Below, piece by piece: positions 61,637 through 64,000 of a stretch of DNA of 64,000 nt. The stretch lies in the NCBI GenBank assembly GCA_950106755.1, contig OX467089.1, positions 1,862,501 through 1,926,500 on the forward strand, written 5' to 3'. The stretch is from Climacium dendroides. Taxonomy: Eukaryota; Streptophyta; Bryopsida; Hypnales; Climaciaceae. The translations under genes and the position numbers were made by a program. A model generated the notes under the pieces. The model searched no databases, was not told the DNA's origin, and worked only from the letters and a program-made list of their open reading frames with translations. The number at the start of each line of letters is the position of its first letter. Position 1 is the stretch's first letter.

Positions 61637-62889
61637 TGACATGGCCATCTTGAGGCACTGAAATAGGCATTGAGAGACTTTTCCATCATGTTCTAGATGA
61701 CATCATGTATAACGCAACGTTGTTGTTGGAACCAATGGAGGTCCTTCTCCCACCGACAGCCATAATTGAGTTTCAATCATCAATGACCCAAGTACTTACT
61801 TTTTCTTCAACTACACTCTTTAACACTCTCTTTCAATAGTACTACAGTTTGTAATAACCCATCCAACCAACTGCAATTGTGACGGTTACCTTTTCTAAAT
61901 CATTTAGATAAGGTATGAAAGGTATAGATAGCCTTCTTGACTGTGAGCACTTATTTACCTCCTCTTGATATATAAACAAACACAACTAGGCTTTTGGTTT
62001 GTTTTCTATCCTATAAGTGTTTTAGCGTTAGTCCATTGTGCCTTTTAAGCAATAGATCTTTCTAATTTCCTACTCCTATGATTTCAAAAAGTCTCTTATT
62101 CCCTAACCCTTTACTATAGATACCTAAGTACTTGTCTTAGAGATTCTAATTAACTTTCTTTTAACTTTTAGGATTTTAAGCTTCCTCTAGGTGACTTATT
62201 ATTTTTAAACAATTGAATTTGATTTCTAGTAGAGTCTAGTTCATCCTATCTATATTGATAAATAACTCTAAATTTGGACTTCTCTATTGAAAGTTATGAA
62301 AGAATGAAGTTTGACTACTAACAACGATGCTAGCAGGCGAGCTTGGAGCGGGGAGCTTGCGAGCCGCAAGCGTGAAGTTTGTGAGCAGTGAGCACCAAAA
62401 GTATATTTTTGGAAATTTTTTTCATTCAATTTTTTTCATCCAAAAACTTATTATTTATAGTAAGTTTTGTGACCTATGACCGTGGCTCCTATAATCGTGG
62501 TCTACATTTAATTTATAATTTCAGGCTTGGGTTTCTTATTTGCTGACTTCTCGAACTTGTAAAATTATGTATATATTTGAAACTCTTATTCATCCTACTA
62601 CACAAAAGTAGGGGTATAACACTTTTTATAAAATAGACCATCATGAGTTTCGGAGAACACTACAGTGTTGTTTGAAGGGGATAAATTGAGCATGGAGAAC
62701 TAGGGCTTCTAACTATCCCATAATGATTGTTATTTCTAACAAGTGCTAGTATAAGAGGAATGGTATAGAAGAGTTAGCCAAGCTAAAGGTCAGGGTTTGT
62801 TGACTACTACAAACCAATATGGTAGATTTCTAATTTTGACCGTAAAGTGATTTACTACATGTATTTTAAATTTCTAATTTTTTTCCTTC
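61637..62889. other. Spacer, AT-rich
   Basis: A small GC island with repeated GAGC motifs lies at 62330-62395 (GCGAGCTTGGAGCGGGGAGC). Nothing else is recognised. Confidence 0.35.
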
Positions 62890-63094
62890 CACTATAAGAA
62901 ACTTAGAAACCAATGTTTGAGTTGACATGGTTTTTTTGGACACCCAATGTTGCAAGTGATGTTTTTATGTTAACAATGATGTCCAATACAATATGAAGAT
63001 TTTACAGTGGACGTCATTGTTGACATAAAAACATCAGTTGCGACATGGGTGTCCAAAAAAACCACGTCAACTTAGACGCAATTTTCTTATAGTG
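62890..63094. mobile_element. CACTA foldback MITE, 205 bp
   Basis: The ends are CACTATAAGAAA (62890-62901) and TTTCTTATAGTG (63083-63094), identical to those of the 8-kb CACTA. They are flanked by TTC on both sides (62887-62889, 63095-63097), a 3-bp duplication. Almost the whole interior folds: the left half (62907-62982) and the right half (63007-63081) are inverted copies, about 85% alike by eye. It has no coding capacity and is presumably mobilised in trans. Confidence 0.9.
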
Positions 63095-63379
63095 TTCCAA
63101 CCTAACAGGAACTAAGATTGTAGGGAAGAGGTGGCAAAGCAAAAAATCTATATGAGTTTAGTCTTCGTATGTGTAGGATAGCACGAGAGTATAGAATTAG
63201 GGTTCTAACCATGCATTGGTATTTCATTTCACACAATTTAGTAATGACACTTCTGAAACATACTCCCACACTTTGCAAATGGAGGAACATTTTGATTGGT
63301 ACATGCTTGAAATCATTTCTATTGCCAGATACACTAACGAATACAATATGCATGAATTTATCAGAAATTGCAATTATGC
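63095..63379. other. 3' flank of the SWIM gene
   Basis: Short plus-strand frames only. It probably includes the 3' untranslated region or final intron of the minus-strand gene. Nothing else is recognised. Confidence 0.3.
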
Positions 63380-63886
63380 CTACTCAGGGATAGTGATGAG
63401 TCCCGCTCGAAATAGAAGTAGCTTCAACTCATTGAAGCTATAACTAGGTGCATGAATGAACTTGTCATCATGGATATCCATCTTGCAAAAATACCTATAC
63501 AAATAATATAGATGTTTACAATTCACATACTGCTGCCTTTCTCCAATTGCCGAGATGGCCATATTCACAAAATCCGGGCAAGTGCACGAGGAGAACATAC
63601 CCACCGTAATTCGATATACGTTTTTGGTAGGGTTAGATCCCGTCTCCAATTCCACTATTGCGCCAAGGCCTGGAAAAGGGAGTAGGGTCACTTCCAGAAT
63701 TTGTCCTTTAATGTTCCCAACACTCTCCCACTTGTTCCGTTGTTCCGTACTTGGAGCATTTGCAATTCTTCTGATGGTTCGGTTGTTCCTGATTGTTGGA
63801 TAAGCATCTGGATTCTTGGGCGATGGTTGGTCATACAAAACACTTTCAAAAATCTTGGATATGGTGAACAATCGACGAGGCGACAA
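63380..63886 (-). CDS. SWIM zinc-finger protein, partial
   Basis: The minus-strand frame (168 codons from an internal start, stop at 63380) has a SWIM zinc finger (CxCxnCxH): CTCPDF, then about 20 residues, then VNCKHLYYLYRYF. A strand-rich lead-in (EVTLLPFPGLGAIVE, KNVYRITVGMFSSC) precedes it and a short tail follows. SWIM domains bind DNA or proteins and occur in MULE transposases, plant regulators and ubiquitin ligases. The sequence upstream is closed by a TGA near 63900, so the rest of the gene lies in exons towards or beyond the window edge. Whether it is a host gene or transposon-derived cannot be told from this exon. Confidence 0.6.
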   Translation of the reverse strand: MSPRRLFTISKIFESVLYDQPSPKNPDAYPTIRNNRTIRRIANAPSTEQRNKWESVGNIKGQILEVTLLPFPGLGAIVELETGSNPTKNVYRITVGMFSSCTCPDFVNMAISAIGERQQYVNCKHLYYLYRYFCKMDIHDDKFIHAPSYSFNELKLLLFRAGLITIPE

Positions 63887-64000
63887 GGTGGGTCATTCTT
63901 GGAGGTGGAAGCCTGCATGCTGCAGCAATAAAGTTTCGTCTCGATTGAGATTTGTCCCAATCAATACGGGCCAAACCTCCGGCACCTCCGGCCAATCAAT

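Noticed and set aside
1..64000. CRISPR arrays, operons or ribosome-binding sites
   Set aside because: The window is a plant nuclear sequence with spliced genes; no regularly spaced short repeats of CRISPR type are present.

Overview
The window is nuclear DNA from a plant (streptophyte). The evidence is one very long, many-intron gene for a SHRUBBY-type VPS13 bridge-like lipid-transfer protein, plus plant-type mobile elements (CACTA, a Stowaway-like MITE, a Helitron relic, a tRNA-derived SINE-like unit) and AAACCCTAA telomere-type boxes. The species is not identifiable from what I can see. The divergent VPS13 and several unfamiliar repeat families would fit a lineage outside the well-known crops, but that is inference.

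Layout. (1) 0-8.4 kb is a graveyard of repeat-family genes: an FCP1-like phosphatase pseudogene (-), two diverged copies of a 'plant transposon / gag-like' ORF (+) in direct orientation, two copies of a small minus-strand fragment, and an unrecognised multi-domain gene relic ending in a possible chromatin-reader-like domain. (2) 8.4-13.2 kb is AT-rich and almost gene-free, with a 101-nt near-perfect hairpin and a SINE-like unit. (3) 13.2-24.6 kb holds a piggyBac-type transposase gene with introns, all three catalytic aspartates and the C-terminal cysteine-rich domain, but with frameshifts and an amber codon. An 8,030-bp CACTA element (14255-22284, 3-bp target duplication TAC) sits inside its second exon. 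The CACTA carries its own spliced TnpA-like gene but no visible DDE transposase. (4) 24.7-29.9 kb is gene-poor spacer with a foldback repeat also seen, inverted, at the left end of the window. (5) 29.9-53.8 kb is the VPS13 gene on the minus strand, about 47 exons and roughly 11 kb of coding sequence (about 3,600 residues by my rough sum). Reading in gene order it carries a chorein-type N-terminus, long central lipid-groove exons, the SHR-BD/VAB region and the conserved C-terminal helical and PH-like parts. A Stowaway-like MITE lies in an early intron. (6) 53.8-64 kb is a GC-rich pyrimidine-tract block, then AT-rich sequence with a Helitron Rep/helicase relic, a small CACTA foldback MITE with the same 12-bp ends as the large CACTA, and a SWIM zinc-finger gene at the right edge.

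How the parts relate. VPS13 is the only clearly functional host gene; it uses TAA and its exons read cleanly apart from the extreme N-terminus. Around it, transposase-type genes are in different stages of decay. Their in-frame stops are mostly TAG, which fits C-to-T decay of CAG and TGG codons in methylated plant repeats, although one amber codon is shared at the same site by two diverged copies. The CACTA insertion is comparatively young: its ends and target duplication are exact, and the piggyBac reading frame continues across it.
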